From contig JANQKQ010000016.1 of NCBI GenBank assembly GCA_028281105.1, forward strand, positions 1-50,983: a DNA stretch of 50,983 bases, in the 5' to 3' direction. How positions within the stretch are numbered: the first letter of the stretch is position 1; every line of letters starts with the position of its first letter. Under the pieces are notes generated by a model. It was not told the DNA's origin, ran no database searches, and worked only from the letters and a program-made list of their open reading frames with translations. This DNA is from Rhizobiaceae bacterium. GTDB lineage: Bacteria; Pseudomonadota; Alphaproteobacteria; Rhizobiales; Rhizobiaceae. Below are positions 1 to 10,683 of the stretch, in pieces. Both the position numbers and the translations under genes were made by a program.

Positions 1-60
1 TCCCAGCCACCCCCTCGAGGATACTGCCGTGGGTGGCTGGGAGGGGGAGCGGGCCGGCGC
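1..60. repeat. Palindromic intergenic repeat, copy A (cut by window edge)
   Basis: The first 60 bases contain an inverted repeat (TCCCAGCCACC near base 1, GGTGGCTGGGA near base 32) around a short core with GGATACTGCCGTG. The right arm (35-60) matches the right arm of a second copy at 30832-30857 with one difference. The left arm is cut off by the window start, so its full size is seen only in the second copy. It lies just upstream of the phosphorylase gene and has no coding capacity. Confidence 0.75.
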
Positions 61-81
61 AGATCATTATAAGAGCCGACC

Positions 82-795
82 ATGACCCCTCATAACGAAG
101 CCAACAAAGGCGATTACGCGGACACAGTGCTGCTGCCCGGCGACCCGCTGCGGGCGAAATGGATCGCCGAGACGTTTTTCGACGAGCCGCGCCAGGTCAA
201 CGCAGTGCGCAACTGTCTAGGGTTCACCGGGTCATGGAAGGGCAAGCCCGTCTCGGTGCAGGCCACCGGCATGGGCCAGCCGTCCACCGCGATCTACGTG
301 CACGAACTGCTCGACGTCTATGGCGCCAAGAAGCTGATCCGCGTGGGCACCTGCGGCGGGCTCAATGCGAAAGTGAAGGTGCGCGATCTGGTGATCGGTC
401 TCGCGGCTACCACCGACAGCGCCGTCAACAGCGCCACCTTCGGCCGCTATCACTACGCTCCGTTTGCCGATTTCGAGATGGTGCGGGCCGCCACCGACAT
501 CGCCGCCGAGCGCAAGCTGCCCTGCCACGTGGGCGGCATGGTCTCGTCGGATGAGTTCTACGCGCTGGAAGGCCCCAAGGTCTACGAGATCCTGACCGCA
601 CACGGCGTGCTGGGCGTGGAGATGGAGGCCGCAGCCATCTATACGCTGGCGGCCCGCTTCGGCGCCCGCGCCATGGTGGTGTGCACCATGAGCGACTGCC
701 TGATCACCGGCGACCAGATCGACGCGAAAGCGCGCCAGTCTTCGCTGAGCGAGATGGTCGAGTTGGCGCTGGACGTAGCGGCGGGCCAGGCCTGA
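82..795 (+). CDS. deoD: Purine-nucleoside phosphorylase, DeoD type
   Basis: Hexameric bacterial purine-nucleoside phosphorylase: phosphorolysis of purine (deoxy)ribonucleosides to free base and (deoxy)ribose-1-phosphate in the cytoplasm. The 237 residues match the usual DeoD length. Visible family motifs are PGDPLRA (19-25), Arg43 and RVGTCG (87-92) for phosphate, EMEAA (180-184) for the ribose, and the Ser-Asp pair (204-205) where the family's base-protonating aspartate sits. After that Asp the loop reads CLITGDQ rather than the HIRTHE seen in E. coli, so base preference could differ. It stands alone on the plus strand and no other nucleoside-salvage gene is adjacent. It may feed the purine-breakdown functions hinted at by XdhC and ureidoglycolate lyase about 11 kb away, which is inference. 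Confidence 0.93.
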   Translation: MTPHNEANKGDYADTVLLPGDPLRAKWIAETFFDEPRQVNAVRNCLGFTGSWKGKPVSVQATGMGQPSTAIYVHELLDVYGAKKLIRVGTCGGLNAKVKVRDLVIGLAATTDSAVNSATFGRYHYAPFADFEMVRAATDIAAERKLPCHVGGMVSSDEFYALEGPKVYEILTAHGVLGVEMEAAAIYTLAARFGARAMVVCTMSDCLITGDQIDAKARQSSLSEMVELALDVAAGQA

Positions 796-799
796 GGCC

Positions 800-1405
800 T
801 CAGGATCGCGCGCCACCGTTCTTCTTCCAGCCCCGTATCAACGCTGCAATGGATTTGGCGTGCTTCTGCGCCATGGAGTCGTCGGATCTCGCCTTGATGA
901 CGACGTGAAGGCCCAGCAGCAGATCCACCAGGACACGCGCCATTTGCTCGGTGTTGATGTCGCGCATCTGTCCATCAGCGACGGCGCGCTGCAGGATGCG
1001 CCGCACGCGCGCTTCGAAGGAACCCAGATATCGCTCGATCCGGGCATTGACCTCGCGATTGTCCCTTCCGAATTCGCTGACCGAATTGAAGGCGAGGCAG
1101 CCCGTCTGATCGATTGCGGGAATGCGCTTTGAACCCGCCAGTTGCTCGAACCACGCCGCCAGCGCATCCAAATCGAAGGTTTCGGGATCGGGAAAGGAAT
1201 GCGCCTCGGCACGGTCGAGATACGCATCCAGCGTATCGAGGAAAAACCCTTCCTTTCCGCCATAGGCGGTCTGCAGGGTGAACCGCGTCAGCCCGGTCTT
1301 TTCCTCGATCTCGCGCGTGCTCGCGCCGCCATATCCCTGGGCCCAGAAAAGCTCCAGGGCCGCGGCGACGGCGGTGTCGTGATCGGCTTTGCGTTTGCGC
1401 GCCAA
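800..1405 (-). CDS. TetR/AcrR-family transcriptional regulator
   Basis: One-component repressor of about 200 residues with an N-terminal TetR helix-turn-helix (residues 8-52, including GGASTREIEEKTGLTRFTLQTAYGGK). The C-terminal ligand domain is all-helical. The start is a TTG codon, supported by AAGGGG five bases upstream and the absence of any ATG before it. The gene ends four bases from the phosphorylase stop (convergent). It faces the DUF4345 gene across a gap holding a perfect 16-base inverted repeat, so it probably represses itself and the divergent DUF4345/haloalkane dehalogenase genes. The inducer is unknown. Confidence 0.88.
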   Translation of the reverse strand: MARKRKADHDTAVAAALELFWAQGYGGASTREIEEKTGLTRFTLQTAYGGKEGFFLDTLDAYLDRAEAHSFPDPETFDLDALAAWFEQLAGSKRIPAIDQTGCLAFNSVSEFGRDNREVNARIERYLGSFEARVRRILQRAVADGQMRDINTEQMARVLVDLLLGLHVVIKARSDDSMAQKHAKSIAALIRGWKKNGGARS

Positions 1406-1423
1406 AATTGCCCCTTGACTTTT

Positions 1424-1463
1424 CTAGTCATTCGGATAGAAATCAATCTATCCGAATGACTAG
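1424..1463. promoter_or_regulatory. Probable TetR operator: perfect 16-base inverted repeat
   Basis: CTAGTCATTCGGATAG (1424-1439) is repeated in perfect inverse at 1448-1463 around an 8-base spacer. It lies between the divergent tetR and DUF4345 start codons. A TTGACT (1415-1420) that could serve as a rightward -35 element sits immediately left of it. Arms this long and exact in a divergent TetR gap are best explained as the operator, although a transcript hairpin cannot be excluded. Confidence 0.8.
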
Positions 1464-1526
1464 CATAGTTGGTTGGCGCGAACAACACGCCGCAAGCCGC
1501 AAGCCGCAATCGAAGAAGAGGAACCC

Positions 1527-1943
1527 ATGACACCCGCAATGATGAAACTTGTAGCCCGCGTCCTTTTAGGATTGGTGGCGGCGTTCATGCTCGTGAACGG
1601 GCTGATGCTGATGTTCAACCCGACGGGCGCGTTGCCCGGACTGGCGGTGGTGGCCGACGGCGCGGAGGGGCTGTCGAACGTTCGCGCCCTTTGGGGCGGC
1701 GCCATAACGGCAATCGGGATTTCGGTGGTCTTCGCGGCGGTTACCGGCGACATCACCAATGCGCGCCCGGCCGTGCTGTTCACCTTCGCGCTGGTGGTCG
1801 CCCGGGTAGCCGGAATTGCGATTGACGGCTTCTTTGACCAGGCAATTGTGTTCACGGCCGTGCCGATCGCGGTCTTCCTGATCCTGCTCACCGCCCATAA
1901 ACTTCTCGACAAGGCCGAGGACGCTCAGACCAAAATCGCCTGA
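1527..1943 (+). CDS. DUF4345-type four-helix membrane protein
   Basis: Small inner-membrane protein of 138 residues with four predicted hydrophobic helices (about 6-27, 50-72, 78-96, 105-123). The first segment (GLMLMFNPTG), a loop with LSNVRALWGG and the last helix match the DUF4345 pattern. No enzymatic function is established for the family. The start at 1527 is preferred because GAAGAGGAA lies directly upstream; an in-frame ATG at 1473 lacks such a site and would add a hydrophilic leader. It is first in a probable two-gene unit with the haloalkane dehalogenase under the divergent TetR protein. Confidence 0.72.
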   Translation: MTPAMMKLVARVLLGLVAAFMLVNGLMLMFNPTGALPGLAVVADGAEGLSNVRALWGGAITAIGISVVFAAVTGDITNARPAVLFTFALVVARVAGIAIDGFFDQAIVFTAVPIAVFLILLTAHKLLDKAEDAQTKIA

Positions 1944-2018
1944 CCCGTTCGCGGACTTCAGGCGCGGATCAGAAATCCACCTCGCCAAAAGCCACCCGTG
2001 ATGCTAGGGAGCCCTCAT

Positions 2019-2906
2019 TTGAGCACAGCCAAACAAATATCGGACGCGTTTCCCTTCGAATCCAAGTTCGTCGAGATTGATGGGCAACAAATTCACTATG
2101 TCGAGGCCGGCAAGGGAAAGCCGATCCTGTTCATCCACGGCAATCCGACTTCGTCCTATCTGTGGCGGAACATTATTCCCTATGCCGCCGGACAGGGCCG
2201 CGCCATCGCGCTGGATCTCATCGGCATGGGGAAGTCCGACAAGCCGGATCTCGCATACCGCTTCTTCGACCATGTCCGGTTCGTCGACGGATTCATCGAG
2301 CAGCTCGGTTTGAAGGACCTGACCCTGGTGATTCACGACTGGGGTTCCGCCCTGGGCTTCCACTACGCCCAGGCAAATGCCGGCAATGTGCGAGGGATTG
2401 CGTTCATGGAAGCCCTGATCAGGCCGGTTAAGTGGTCGCAATTCCCGTCGGACTTCAAAATCGGCTTCAAGCTCATGAGAACTCCGGGAATCGGCTGGCT
2501 GATGATTTCGGGCCTGAACATGTTCGTGAACAAGATCCTCCCCGGCGCCATCGTTCGCAAACTTACCGAAAGCGAGATGCGGCGCTATCGTGAGCCGTTT
2601 ACGACTGTCCGCAGCCGGTTGCCGCTGCGCCAGTGGCCTTGCGAGATACCGATCGATGGCTCGCCGGCCGATGTTCATGATGTGGTCGACGGCTACAGCA
2701 AATGGCTTGGCAAGACCGAAATCCCGATGATCTTGTTCCACGCGGATCCGGGAGGGCTGATCCAGGCAGCCGGCGTGGATTGGTGCAAGACCACAATCAA
2801 GAACCTGGACGTGGTGGACATCGGCCCGGGCATCCATTTTGTCCAGGAAGACAATCCGCATCTGATTGGCGAAAAGCTCGCGCAGTGGCTGGGCAAACTG
2901 GATTAG
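2019..2906 (+). CDS. Haloalkane dehalogenase, HLD-II (LinB/DhaA-like) subfamily
   Basis: Alpha/beta-hydrolase that hydrolyses carbon-halogen bonds to alcohol plus halide in the cytoplasm. Counting from the upstream in-frame GTG at 1998, the halide-binding Asn is residue 49 (HGNPTSSYLWRN). The nucleophile Asp114 and halide-binding Trp115 lie in HDWGSALGF, the triad acid Glu138 in AFMEA, and the base His280 in GIHFVQED. All five are present, so activity is expected. The TTG at 2019 is my preferred start because AGGGAG lies seven bases upstream and the protein then begins STAKQISDAFPF. GTG 1998 and ATG 2001 are alternatives without a ribosome site. It lies downstream of the DUF4345 gene and close to a VOC protein and an SDR. 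Actual substrates cannot be read from sequence. Confidence 0.92.
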   Translation: MSTAKQISDAFPFESKFVEIDGQQIHYVEAGKGKPILFIHGNPTSSYLWRNIIPYAAGQGRAIALDLIGMGKSDKPDLAYRFFDHVRFVDGFIEQLGLKDLTLVIHDWGSALGFHYAQANAGNVRGIAFMEALIRPVKWSQFPSDFKIGFKLMRTPGIGWLMISGLNMFVNKILPGAIVRKLTESEMRRYREPFTTVRSRLPLRQWPCEIPIDGSPADVHDVVDGYSKWLGKTEIPMILFHADPGGLIQAAGVDWCKTTIKNLDVVDIGPGIHFVQEDNPHLIGEKLAQWLGKLD

Positions 2907-2958
2907 TGCTTTTCACCTCCGCACCGAATCGCTTTGCCAGCCGAACTTACCCCGTCCC

Positions 2959-3336
2959 TCAGCCTTCTCCGGTCAGATCCTGCGCAAGCATCAGCGCGTT
3001 GCCGTCGGGGTCGTAGAAGGTGGCCGTGGCGACCATTCCTTCGGTGGTCTGCGTCGGGCCGTCGAACTTGACGCCGACGCCCTCCAGTGCGCTTCGCGCC
3101 GACGCGAGGTCGGCGATGCCGAAGACAGGAACCATATTGCCGGGTGAGGGCTCCATCTGTTCACCCAGCCCGATGGTCACGCCTTCGGTGTTCGTGCGCA
3201 ATTCGCTCCATCCCGCCTCGTCGGCGTGATAGAGGACCTCGAACCCGAGATTGTCCCCATACCATTTCGCGCTTGCGTGCCTGTCGCGCACCGACAGAGC
3301 GAGGGTGATGGTGTTCTCCAGCGTGACCACGGACAT
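2959..3336 (-). CDS. VOC-superfamily (glyoxalase/bleomycin-resistance-like) protein
   Basis: A 125-residue protein with the beta-alpha-beta-beta-beta halves of the vicinal-oxygen-chelate fold. ITLALSVRDRHASAKWYGDNLGF opens the first half, and VFGIADLASARSALEGVGVKF and FYDPDGNALMLAQ make up the second. Proteins of this length act as metal-dependent lyases, dioxygenase-like enzymes or ligand binders; the classical glyoxalase metal set is not clearly complete, so no reaction is assigned. AAGGAAA precedes the ATG. It is divergent from an HxlR-type regulator 40 bases away and is the obvious target of that regulator. Confidence 0.82.
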   Translation of the reverse strand: MSVVTLENTITLALSVRDRHASAKWYGDNLGFEVLYHADEAGWSELRTNTEGVTIGLGEQMEPSPGNMVPVFGIADLASARSALEGVGVKFDGPTQTTEGMVATATFYDPDGNALMLAQDLTGEG

Positions 3337-3358
3337 CGGGCTTTCCTTTTCTCAAAAC

Positions 3359-3373
3359 GTATATATGCTATAC
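3359..3373. promoter_or_regulatory. Putative HxlR operator/promoter between divergent genes
   Basis: GTATA-TATGC-TATAC is a 15-base inverted repeat in the 40-base gap between the VOC and HxlR genes. It overlaps AT-rich -10-like sequence for both directions. HxlR-family regulators usually bind short AT-rich palindromes at their own promoters. The element covers the ATG at 3365, which favours the ATG at 3377 as the regulator's start. Confidence 0.5.
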
Positions 3374-3376
3374 TTT

Positions 3377-3913
3377 ATGGACATAGAGACGCTTGTCAAG
3401 CTGACGTCCAGAGCGTGGTCGTTGAAGATCCTGGCGCTGATGCATGAAGGCGTGCCGGGGCGCCAGGCTCCGCTGATTGCCGCCTCGGGCGCCGGGCGCA
3501 CGGCCTTTGCCCATTCCCTTCGCCACCTGGAAGAGCTGGGCCTGCTGGAGCGCAACCCGGGGCATGGCCATCCGCTGCGGCCGGAGTTCCGCCTGACGGA
3601 AAAGGGGCAGGCGTTGGCGCCCATCGCCCACCAGATCGAGGCTGCCGTGCGGGACCATGCCGGGGCGATTCTGTTACGGAAAATGTGGACCGTCCCGCTG
3701 CTGGCGGTGACCGGCAGGCCGAAGCTGTTCTCCCAGATAAAGCGCGATCTGGTGCCGATCACCGATCGCGCCCTGTCCAACTCGCTGCGCGAGCTTCACG
3801 GCCACAAGTGGATCGAACGCTCGGTGGACGCGGGACTGCGCCCGCCACGCCCGTATTATCGGGTCATCAACGAGGGGGTGCAGATCAGCCACGCGATCGA
3901 CCTGGCCGGATGA
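3377..3913 (+). CDS. HxlR-like regulator with two tandem winged-helix domains
   Basis: A 178-residue DNA-binding protein. Residues 1-80 form one HxlR-like winged helix (SRAWSLKILALM, LRHLEELGLLER, FRLTEKGQAL). Residues 85-178 form a second (LRKMWTVPLLAV, PKLFSQIKRDL, ALSNSLRELHGHKWIER, YRVINEGVQI). Ordinary HxlR proteins carry one such domain and dimerise, so this looks like a fused dimer that recognises its operator as a monomer or with altered geometry. Starts at 3365 and 3377 are both possible; 3377 is outside the operator-like palindrome. Probably controls the divergent VOC gene and itself. Confidence 0.75.
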   Translation: MDIETLVKLTSRAWSLKILALMHEGVPGRQAPLIAASGAGRTAFAHSLRHLEELGLLERNPGHGHPLRPEFRLTEKGQALAPIAHQIEAAVRDHAGAILLRKMWTVPLLAVTGRPKLFSQIKRDLVPITDRALSNSLRELHGHKWIERSVDAGLRPPRPYYRVINEGVQISHAIDLAG

Positions 3914-3953
3914 GGATCGACGCGGCGGCGATGCCGATATCCGCAGCTTCGCC

Positions 3954-4778
3954 CTAGCCGCCGCTCATGCGCGCGGCCATCTGGTTCAAAAACTCCTGGC
4001 GCGGCATCGAGGACAGGCCGGCGGCGACCGCCTCGGCGTCTTGGCCGACCATGTTGCGGAAGGGCGTCTCCTGCGTCACGCACTCGAATATCTTCTCCGC
4101 CACCAGCGAGACCTCGCCGGCGTTGGCATACATGTCCCGTATGACCCCTTGAATCGTCTGCCGCAGCTTGTCGGCATAGGGTTTCAGGTCGTCGCCGATC
4201 TCGGCGCTGCCGTCGCGATAGGCCGACGTGAACCCGGTTGCGAAAGCGCCCGGCGCCACCGAGCGCACCTTGATGCCGAGCGGCGCATACTCCATCGCCA
4301 TGCTCTCGGTCATCGCTTCAAGCGCGTGTTTCGTGGCGGCGTAGACGCCGCTGGTCGGACCCGAAACGATCCCCGCCAGGGAGGTGATGTTCACGATCGC
4401 GCCCTCACCGTGGGCCCGAAAATGCGGCAGCACGGCTCGCGACACGTTCAGCGCTCCGAAGAAGTTGGTGTCGAACATGCCTCGAATGTCGCCATCGGTG
4501 AACTCTTCGAAAATTCCGTGTCCGCCATGCCCTGCATTGTTGATGAGCGCATGCAGCCCGCCGAAGCGATCCAGCGTCGCGCGAACCGCATTGTCGATGG
4601 AGGCGGGATCGGTCACGTCCAGCCTGGCCACCAGCAGATTGTCGAGCCCGGTCAGTTGCGTTTCCTTGTCCGGGCTGCGCATGGTCGCGGCGACGTTCCA
4701 ACCCTGGGCGTGAAACTTCTGCGCGGTTGCCCGGCCAAATCCCGACGAGGTGCCGGTGATCAACACGGTCTTTCCCAT
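3954..4778 (-). CDS. Short-chain dehydrogenase/reductase (SDR)
   Basis: Classical NAD(P)-dependent SDR of about 274 residues. TGTSSGFG near the start is the cofactor glycine motif and NNAG is the structural motif. NITS with YAATK supplies the Ser-Tyr-Lys catalytic set, and PGAF follows as expected. The start at 4778 (MGKTVLITG) is favoured because GGAG lies ten bases upstream; an in-frame ATG at 4808 adds ten residues but has no ribosome site. Substrate is unknown. It is transcribed away from a TetR gene across a gap rich in TGTC/GACA half-sites, so it is probably that regulator's target. Confidence 0.87.
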   Translation of the reverse strand: MGKTVLITGTSSGFGRATAQKFHAQGWNVAATMRSPDKETQLTGLDNLLVARLDVTDPASIDNAVRATLDRFGGLHALINNAGHGGHGIFEEFTDGDIRGMFDTNFFGALNVSRAVLPHFRAHGEGAIVNITSLAGIVSGPTSGVYAATKHALEAMTESMAMEYAPLGIKVRSVAPGAFATGFTSAYRDGSAEIGDDLKPYADKLRQTIQGVIRDMYANAGEVSLVAEKIFECVTQETPFRNMVGQDAEAVAAGLSSMPRQEFLNQMAARMSGG

Positions 4779-4827
4779 GGCGGCATTACTCCGATGCTGT
4801 GTATTCATTTAGACACTTGATGTCTTT

Positions 4828-4862
4828 ATGTCCAATATTGACATATGGCGGGCAGATGTCAA
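4828..4862. promoter_or_regulatory. Probable TetR operator region (overlapping inverted repeats)
   Basis: ATGTC-caatatt-GACAT (4828-4844) and TTGACAT (4838-4844)/ATGTCAA (4856-4862) share a GACAT arm, and AGACA-cttga-TGTCT lies at 4811-4825. Three linked palindromes built from TGTC/GACA sit in the short gap between the SDR and tetR genes. TTGACA at 4838 could be the tetR -35 element, so binding there would shut off the promoter. Confidence 0.65.
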
Positions 4863-4872
4863 TACGTAAACC

Positions 4873-5433
4873 ATGATCGATCGAGAAGTTGAGATCATCG
4901 ATGCGGCCGTGACCCTGTTCCTGCGCTACGGCGTCAAGCGGACCGGCATGAGCGATATCGCGCGCGAAGCGGGCATTTCGCGGCAAACGCTCTACAACGC
5001 GTTCGCGAACAAGGACGAGGTGTTGCGGGCGACGATCCGGCTTTTCACCCGCCGGGCGTTGGCGCAAATCGACGAGCGGCTGGGCGCCAGCGAGACGCTC
5101 TACGATCAGATGGGGATCGTGTTCGACCACTTTGTCGTGCGCCCGTTTGAGATGCTGCAGCGATCGCCGAATGCCGAAGACATCGTCTCGGGCATGAACG
5201 CGGCCAGCCGCGAGGAGCTCGCCGCCAACGACCGGGCGTTTCAATCGGTGCTGGAGCGTGTCTTAAGCCCGCACGAAAAAGCCATCGCGCAGGCGGGACT
5301 GCCAATGAACGACCTTGCGGAAGCCACCCAGATTGCCGTTTCCGCGGCCAAGGACCACGCCGCGGACCGCCGCCACCTGGACAGGCTTCTGGAAGCTCAC
5401 AAGTCGATCATCATCGCAATCGCGGGAGGATAG
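4873..5433 (+). CDS. TetR-family transcriptional regulator
   Basis: A 186-residue one-component regulator. The N-terminal helix-turn-helix spans residues 5-50 (AAVTLFLRYGVKRTGMSDIAREAGISRQTLYNAFANKDE is split across helices 1-4), followed by a helical ligand-binding domain. Divergent from the SDR gene with palindromic half-sites between them, so autoregulation and control of the SDR are likely. The inducing compound is unknown. It converges with the molybdenum hydroxylase genes, whose last stop codon is 32 bases away. Confidence 0.88.
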   Translation: MIDREVEIIDAAVTLFLRYGVKRTGMSDIAREAGISRQTLYNAFANKDEVLRATIRLFTRRALAQIDERLGASETLYDQMGIVFDHFVVRPFEMLQRSPNAEDIVSGMNAASREELAANDRAFQSVLERVLSPHEKAIAQAGLPMNDLAEATQIAVSAAKDHAADRRHLDRLLEAHKSIIIAIAGG

Positions 5434-5465
5434 AGGCAAGCCGTGCGATAGACGCGTCGCGCCGC

Positions 5466-6266
5466 TTACCCCGCCTTCTCCACAGCCCGTCCGGCCATCA
5501 CTTTGACCAGGTTGGCCCGGTAGTCGGCGGGCGCGTGGATGTCTTCCAGCATGCCGCCCGCGTCGACGTCCTGGCCGGACGCGGCAGCCGCGCTCCAGTC
5601 GCCCGCCAGCGCCGCTTCCATGCCTTCGTGCCGGAACACCCCGTCCGAGCCGGCGCCGGTCACCGCCACCCGCACCGAGCCGTCGCCTGCCTGGGCGACG
5701 AACACGCCGGCCATGGCGTAGCGCGAGGCCGGGTTGGGGAACTTGGCGTAACCGGCCTTGGCCGGCGCGGTGAACGTCACCGCGGTAATGATCTCGTCCT
5801 CCTCCAGCGCGGTTTCGAACATGCCGGCGAAGAAGTCATCCGCCGCAATCGTGCGCTTCGTCGTCATGATCTGCGCGCCCAGCGCCAGCACGGCTGCTGG
5901 ATAGTCGGCCGCCGGGTCGTTGTTGGCGATCGAGCCGCCGATCGTGCCCATGGCGCGCACCGCCGGGTCGCCGATATGGCCGGCCAGATCGCACACCGCG
6001 CCGCAGGCCTTCGCCAGATCGCCGTTGCCCGCCACTTCGGCATGGGTCGTCGTCGCGCCGATCGTCACCGTGCCGCCGTCGACGGTCACCCCGTTCATGG
6101 CTTCGATGCGGGTGACGTCGATCAGGTCGGACGGTGCGGCGAGCCGCTGCTTCATCGTCGGGATCAACGTCTGCCCGCCACCCAGGAACTTGCCGTCGTC
6201 GGCGCCGCCGATCAGCTTGACAGCCTCGTCGGTGCTGGAGGCGCGATGGTATTTGGTCTCATACAT
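5466..6266 (-). CDS. coxM: FAD-binding medium subunit of a CO-dehydrogenase-like molybdenum hydroxylase
   Basis: A 266-residue flavoprotein subunit that passes electrons from the [2Fe-2S] subunit to an acceptor. The FAD motifs GGGQT (29-33) and TIGGSIANNDP (108-118) are clear, and the C-terminal domain matches the family. AGGAGG lies just before the ATG. It is the last gene of a minus-strand S-L-M operon, with its start 15 bases from the large-subunit stop. This subunit is shared by many xanthine-oxidase-family enzymes, so the coxM name indicates family, not proof of CO oxidation. Confidence 0.9.
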   Translation of the reverse strand: MYETKYHRASSTDEAVKLIGGADDGKFLGGGQTLIPTMKQRLAAPSDLIDVTRIEAMNGVTVDGGTVTIGATTTHAEVAGNGDLAKACGAVCDLAGHIGDPAVRAMGTIGGSIANNDPAADYPAAVLALGAQIMTTKRTIAADDFFAGMFETALEEDEIITAVTFTAPAKAGYAKFPNPASRYAMAGVFVAQAGDGSVRVAVTGAGSDGVFRHEGMEAALAGDWSAAAASGQDVDAGGMLEDIHAPADYRANLVKVMAGRAVEKAG

Positions 6267-6280
6267 GGCTGGTGAGCCTC

Positions 6281-8638
<2,358 letters not shown>

Positions 8639-8689
8639 CTCCTGGATGGCGATACCGGTTGTGCCGTTCTCCTAAACCCGTCTGCGTGC

Positions 8690-9160
<471 letters not shown>

Positions 9161-9376
9161 GCTCTCCTCCCAGCTCGGTGTATGGACTGGCGGCAAACGC
9201 CTGTTTTTGGGACGTCCCGGTCAAGCTTCATCGGCTCTTGTGCCGGGATCGCGCCGCGCTCCGGCAAATACCTTACCCCGGCCCGGCGGTATTGCAAGTC
9301 CGCCGAGAAGGTTGAAAAACTTGACGATTTCAGTCCTGTTTTTCCGGCCTGCCGATGCGGCCGAATGGCCGGCCGT

Positions 9377-10027
9377 TCAGCGGATTTGCGCCAGCACGCG
9401 GGCATGCAGCTGGGCGTTGTCACCCAGCGGAATGTGCGACGATTTAATCGCGATCGTCTGCAGCACGGTTACGGTATTGCCGGCGGCCAGCCGCACCGGT
9501 TCGCGGGTGCAGTCGGCGTTGGTGCAGATGAAGTTGTCGACCTTGCGCACGTTGGCGCGGATCGGCCGCAGGTCGGTGCCGTCGATGATGCCCAGATAGT
9601 TGACCGGGATGCCCCGGCCCGCCAGCGACTCGGCGATCCGGGTGATCATATCGGCGCCGTAGCTGATGCCGATCAGGTTGATGCGAACCTCGGGGTTCGC
9701 CGCGTAGGCTTCGGCCGCGTCCTTGATGATGCCGGGCCGGATCACCCCGTCGCCTTCCACCGACGTCATGTAGGAGAACAGCTTGGCGTGCGGCGCTTTC
9801 TTGGAGAGATTGCGCATGCCGTAGCCGATGAAGGGGACGGCGGACACCAGGCCGTTGACGAGATAGGTGCGCCGTGGCGCGGCCTGGACCGGCTGGACCA
9901 GATCGTCGAGGCTGCCGGCCATCGGTTCCGGCAGGACGGGGCGCACCGTGGTGCCGGCGGCAGATGCGGGAAGGCTCCAAATCGCGGCCAGACCCGCGAC
10001 CATGACAAGACGCACCAGCAAATTCAT
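9377..10027 (-). CDS. Exported protein with alpha/beta-hydrolase-like nucleophile elbow
   Basis: A 216-residue protein with a typical signal peptide (MNLLVRLVMVAGLAAIWSLPASAA), so it is probably periplasmic. The mature part contains INLIGISYGADM, a G-x-S-x-G elbow after a beta strand, and an earlier strand YLVNGL. A later IIDGTDL and a KSSHIPLG segment could supply the acid and the histidine. The elbow is the only strong family clue, and the reaction is unknown. The start at 10027 is preferred: GAGGA is nine bases upstream, whereas it is too close to the ATG at 10033. The gene lies alone between the hydroxylase operon and a DUF805 gene. Confidence 0.6.
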   Translation of the reverse strand: MNLLVRLVMVAGLAAIWSLPASAAGTTVRPVLPEPMAGSLDDLVQPVQAAPRRTYLVNGLVSAVPFIGYGMRNLSKKAPHAKLFSYMTSVEGDGVIRPGIIKDAAEAYAANPEVRINLIGISYGADMITRIAESLAGRGIPVNYLGIIDGTDLRPIRANVRKVDNFICTNADCTREPVRLAAGNTVTVLQTIAIKSSHIPLGDNAQLHARVLAQIR

Positions 10028-10124
10028 GACCATCGTTCCTCGTTGCAGCATGGTTCGCCCCTACCGGCAAACCATGTCCAATAATGGGCGAAACGGCAAG
10101 CGCTGCGCGCTCGGACGCACTTTT

Positions 10125-10595
10125 TTACCGCTCGCCGAACCGGTTGGCCTCCCGGTCTCCCTTCTTCGTCAGCCAGAACAACAACACCAGCAGGCCGGCC
10201 AGCGCGACCAGCGCCATCACGATCGCGCTCATTGCCACCATCTGCTGGTTGAACACCAGGATGACGAACTGCGGCAGCGAGAAATACAGCAACACTACGG
10301 CGGCCGGCAGCAGCAGCATCCACCAGCCCGAACGATCGATATCGTGCAGGCGGCGCACGGTGGCCGCCAGATGCGGTACGAGCAGCGCCAGCATCACGAT
10401 GATGGTCAGCGGCTTGCCGGCGTCGGACTCGAAGGGAATGAAACCGCGCGCGGGCGCGATCACCAGCCCGTCGACGATCTCGCCGACGACGTAAACGATG
10501 ATGACGAACAGCACCCAGCGCCAGTAGGCGCCGCGGCGCGTGCGGCCGGTGAACACCGCGTATTGGCGAAGCGGTTCAGGCAGGAAGCGGCGCAT
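10125..10595 (-). CDS. DUF805-family inner-membrane protein
   Basis: A 156-residue protein with four hydrophobic helices. The DUF805 landmarks are GRTRRGAYWRWVLF near residue 17, RRLHDIDRSGWWML in the middle and the C-terminal KKGDREANRFG. The function of the family is not established; members are common small membrane proteins of alpha- and gammaproteobacteria. No operon partner overlaps it. Confidence 0.85.
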   Translation of the reverse strand: MRRFLPEPLRQYAVFTGRTRRGAYWRWVLFVIIVYVVGEIVDGLVIAPARGFIPFESDAGKPLTIIVMLALLVPHLAATVRRLHDIDRSGWWMLLLPAAVVLLYFSLPQFVILVFNQQMVAMSAIVMALVALAGLLVLLFWLTKKGDREANRFGER

Positions 10596-10683
10596 CGCGA
10601 ATCAGCTTTCGTTCCCGTTTCGACGCGGGTCCGCCCATACCATGCGCGTTGGCGGTGTGACAATCGCGCGCGTGCGCGTCGAC

